Source of the DNA: Defluviitaleaceae bacterium
GTDB taxonomy: Bacteria > Bacillota > Clostridia > Lachnospirales > UBA5962
Assembly (NCBI GenBank): GCA_009780765.1
Contig: WQZK01000022.1
Location: 1 to 14,931, forward strand
Direction: 5' to 3'
Length of the DNA: 14,931 bases
Shown here: one piece after another, positions 12,791 through 14,931 of the stretch
How positions within the stretch are numbered: the first letter of the stretch is position 1
How the letters are laid out: the number at the start of each line of letters is the position of its first letter
Translations under genes and position numbers: made by a program
Notes under the pieces: generated by a model
Databases searched by the model: none
Told to the model about the DNA's origin: nothing
The model's input: only the letters and a program-made list of their open reading frames with translations

Positions 12791-13261
12791 ATGCCACGTA
12801 AGGGTCATGTACCAAAAAGAGACGTGCTTCCAGATCCGCTGTATAAATCAAAACTGGTTACAAAGCTTGTAAACACAGTTATGTTAGACGGCAAAAAAGG
12901 AACAGCACAACAAATTGTATACGGTGCATTTAAACAGGTTGAAGAAAAAAGAGGCACTGCAGCTCTAGAGTGTTTTGAAGAAGCACTTAACAACATTATG
13001 CCTGTTTTAGAGGTTAAAGCACGCCGTGTAGGCGGTGCTACTTATCAAGTACCGATGGAAGTTAGACCAGATAGAAGAAAAGCGTTAGGCCTTAGATGGT
13101 TAGTTCAGTTCGCTAGAAGAAGAGGCGAAAGAACTATGGAGTTAAGATTAGCCGGCGAAATTATGGATGCACTAAACCAAACTGGTGGTGCAGTTAAAAG
13201 AAAAGAAGAAATGCACAGAATGGCAGACGCTAACAAAGCGTTCTCGCACTATAAGTGGTAG
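12791..13261 (+). CDS. rpsG: 30S ribosomal protein S7
   Basis: The product is 156 aa, the standard length. It nucleates assembly of the small-subunit head by binding the 3' domain of 16S rRNA and contacts tRNA at the exit site. Typical blocks are MPRKGHVPKRDVLPDPLY, VTKLVNTVMLDGKKGTAQ, the hairpin VLEVKARRVGGATYQVPMEV, and the C-terminal KRKEEMHRMADANKAFSHYKW. A GGGGGAAG ribosome site precedes the ATG. It follows rpsL in the usual str order, but the gap is unusually long because of the inserted repeat. Confidence 0.98.
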   Translation: MPRKGHVPKRDVLPDPLYKSKLVTKLVNTVMLDGKKGTAQQIVYGAFKQVEEKRGTAALECFEEALNNIMPVLEVKARRVGGATYQVPMEVRPDRRKALGLRWLVQFARRRGERTMELRLAGEIMDALNQTGGAVKRKEEMHRMADANKAFSHYKW

Positions 13262-13320
13262 GTTTCTTAGAATTTGGGTATAAAATCCAAATTTAATAGC
13301 AATATAAAATATAAATAGTC

Positions 13321-13379
13321 GTGAGATTGCTATAACGATGGATTGCTTCGTCGTCTAGCTACTCCTCGCAATGACGAGG
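13321..13379. repeat. Short palindromic repeat between rpsG and fusA
   Basis: GAGATTGC (13323-13330) and GGATTGCTTCG (13340-13350) are followed by CCTCG-CAATGA-CGAGG (13364-13379). The ATTGC...GCAATGACG theme also appears in the third peptide cassette (829-852), so it probably belongs to the same genome-wide repeat family. It ends 25 bases before the fusA start codon, upstream of the ribosome site. Confidence 0.5.
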
Positions 13380-13404
13380 ATAAGCGGCAAAAGGAGGAGT
13401 TAAG

Positions 13405-14931
13405 TTGTCGAAAAGAGAGTTTCCGCTTGAAAAAACGAGAAATATCGGAATTATGGCACACATCGACGCTGGTAAAACAACTCTGACTGAACGTATACTC
13501 TACTACACAGGCAGAACATATAAAATTGGTGATACTCATGAGGGTACTGCCACTATGGACTGGATGGAGCAAGAGCAAGAACGTGGTATTACAATTACAT
13601 CTGCCGCAACTACAACACAGTGGGCAGACCACAGAATTAATATAATCGACACTCCGGGACACGTTGACTTTACCGTTGAGGTAGAGCGTTCGCTACGTGT
13701 TCTTGATGGGGCGGTTGGCGTATTTTGTGCAAAAGGCGGAGTTGAGCCACAGTCAGAAACGGTTTGGCGCCAAGGCGACAAATATATGGTTCCTAGAATG
13801 GCATATGTTAATAAGATGGACATTATGGGTGCCGATTTTTACAACGTTGTTGAAATGATTAAAGACAGGTTAGGTGCTAATGCTGTGCCTGTTCAGTTAC
13901 CAATTGGTGCTGAAGATTTATTTAAAGGCGTTATAGACCTTATGAAAATGAAGGCTTATATTTATAACGACGATAAAGGCGAGGATATTTCTGAAATAGA
14001 TATTCCTGCCGATATGAAGGACAAAGCTGATGAGTTTAGAGCTGCTATGGTTGAGGCTATAGTTGAGCAAGACGAAGCACTTATGGAAAAATACCTAGAA
14101 GGTGAAGAAATTTCTGTAGAAGAGCTTAAAATGGCGTTAAGAAATGCTTGTATAGCTACTACTGTTACACCTGTTTTCTGCGGTTCTGCATACAAAAACA
14201 AAGGTGTTCAAAGACTTCTTGATGGTGTTGTTGATTATTTGCCAGCACCTGTTGATATTCCTGCTATTAAAGGTTTTAAACCTGATAGCGAAGAGGAAAT
14301 TGAAAGACATTCGTCAGACGAAGAGCCTTTTGCAGCTTTAGCATTTAAAATTATGAACGACCCATTTGTTGGAAAACTTGCATTCTTTAGAGTATATTCA
14401 GGTGTTTTAACAAGCGGTTCGTATGTATATAACACAACAAAAGGCAAAAAAGAAAGAATTGGGCGTATCTTGCAAATGCATGCAAACAACCGTCAAGAAA
14501 TCGACAAGGTTTACGCGGGCGATATCGCTGCGGCTGTAGGTCTTAAATTCACAACAACAGGCGACACTCTTTGTTTTGAAGATGATAACGAAGTAGTGCT
14601 CGAATCTATGAACTTCCCAGAGCCTGTTATTGACGTTGCTATTGAGCCAAAAACTAAAGCTGGCCGTGATAAAATGGGTATTGCACTTTCTAAGCTTGCA
14701 GAGGAAGACCCAACTTTCAGAACATTTACAAACCAAGATACAGGCCAAACAATTATTTCTGGTATGGGTGAATTGCACCTTGAAATTATTGTTGACAGGC
14801 TTCTTCGTGAGTTTAAAGTTGAGGCAAATGTTGGTAAACCACAAGTTGCTTACAAAGAAACTTTCAGAAAAGCGGTTGATATTGAAGGTAAGTATGTTAA
14901 GCAGTCAGGTGGTTCTGGTCAATATGGCCAT
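13405..14931 (+). CDS. fusA: Elongation factor G (5' part, runs off the window)
   Basis: 509 codons are present of about 690 expected, without interruption. The GTPase drives tRNA-mRNA translocation and, with ribosome recycling factor, subunit splitting. It has G1 AHIDAGKTT (18-26), G2 in QERGITIT (58-65), G3 DTPGH (82-86, including catalytic His86), and G4 NKMD (136-139). Domain II follows (EEPFAALAFKIMNDPFVGKL), then the start of domain IV. The window ends at KQSGGSGQYGH. The start is TTG at 13405, seven bases after AAGGAGG; no ATG or GTG fits the conserved N-terminus. A stop-free partial frame with a TTG start is easily missed. tuf is expected downstream. Confidence 0.97.
   Translation, partial: MSKREFPLEKTRNIGIMAHIDAGKTTLTERILYYTGRTYKIGDTHEGTATMDWMEQEQERGITITSAATTTQWADHRINIIDTPGHVDFTVEVERSLRVLDGAVGVFCAKGGVEPQSETVWRQGDKYMVPRMAYVNKMDIMGADFYNVVEMIKDRLGANAVPVQLPIGAEDLFKGVIDLMKMKAYIYNDDKGEDISEIDIPADMKDKADEFRAAMVEAIVEQDEALMEKYLEGEEISVEELKMALRNACIATTVTPVFCGSAYKNKGVQRLLDGVVDYLPAPVDIPAIKGFKPDSEEEIERHSSDEEPFAALAFKIMNDPFVGKLAFFRVYSGVLTSGSYVYNTTKGKKERIGRILQMHANNRQEIDKVYAGDIAAAVGLKFTTTGDTLCFEDDNEVVLESMNFPEPVIDVAIEPKTKAGRDKMGIALSKLAEEDPTFRTFTNQDTGQTIISGMGELHLEIIVDRLLREFKVEANVGKPQVAYKETFRKAVDIEGKYVKQSGGSGQYGH

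Noticed and set aside
13405..14931. Reverse-strand frames of 79-145 codons across fusA
   Set aside because: They are shadows of the continuous EF-G frame and have no ribosome sites or family motifs.
1..14931. tRNA, rRNA or known riboswitch
   Set aside because: No cloverleaf with a GTTCGA-type loop, no rRNA segment and no recognisable riboswitch core was found by eye on either strand.

Overview
The window reads as the chromosome of a low-GC Gram-positive anaerobe of the Clostridia, probably Lachnospirales-like. The support is A/T-rich intergenic DNA, strong AGGAGG ribosome sites with ATG/GTG/TTG starts, the Firmicute long form of ribosomal protein S12, a Csp-type tandem subtilisin, and many short palindromic repeats. 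The lineage is inferred from gene content, not from a search.

Bases 1-2650 are accessory. An array of tiny hairpins (31-141) is followed by three tandem copies of a ~295-bp cassette. Each copy carries hairpins, a conserved ~50-bp upstream block and a GTG-started gene for a 33-34 residue peptide (353-457, 649-753, 910-1011). The third copy runs into a 318-aa regulator with a C-terminal Cro/C1 helix-turn-helix (1045-2001). None of these is long enough, or starts in the right way, to be found easily by routine gene calling. I regard this peptide-plus-regulator locus as the best candidate for an undescribed system. Next come a 30-aa Lys/Asn-rich peptide with its own terminator (2133-2225), a 75-bp palindrome, and a 278-bp MITE-like element with 25-bp inverted ends.

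Bases 2650-6240 lie on the minus strand. They hold a Phd/YefM-type antitoxin overlapping a four-cysteine protein of unknown function, then an apparent operon galE -> VOC protein -> M29 aminopeptidase, with a promoter at 6205-6233 and a terminator at 3447-3474.

Bases 6360-9967 (minus) hold a small CxxC protein translationally coupled to a 1113-aa protease with two complete subtilisin domains. Divergent from it, across a 31-bp perfect palindrome, are two lipoprotein genes (10100-11805), the first made of two copies of one domain.

Bases 11813-14931 (plus) are the head of the str operon: rpsL, rpsG and the first 509 codons of fusA (TTG start). A consensus promoter (TTGACA-N17-TATAAT) drives it, and a 36-bp palindrome overlaps that promoter. 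Two repeat elements sit in the gaps between the ribosomal genes. The rpoB/rpoC genes that often precede rpsL are absent here.
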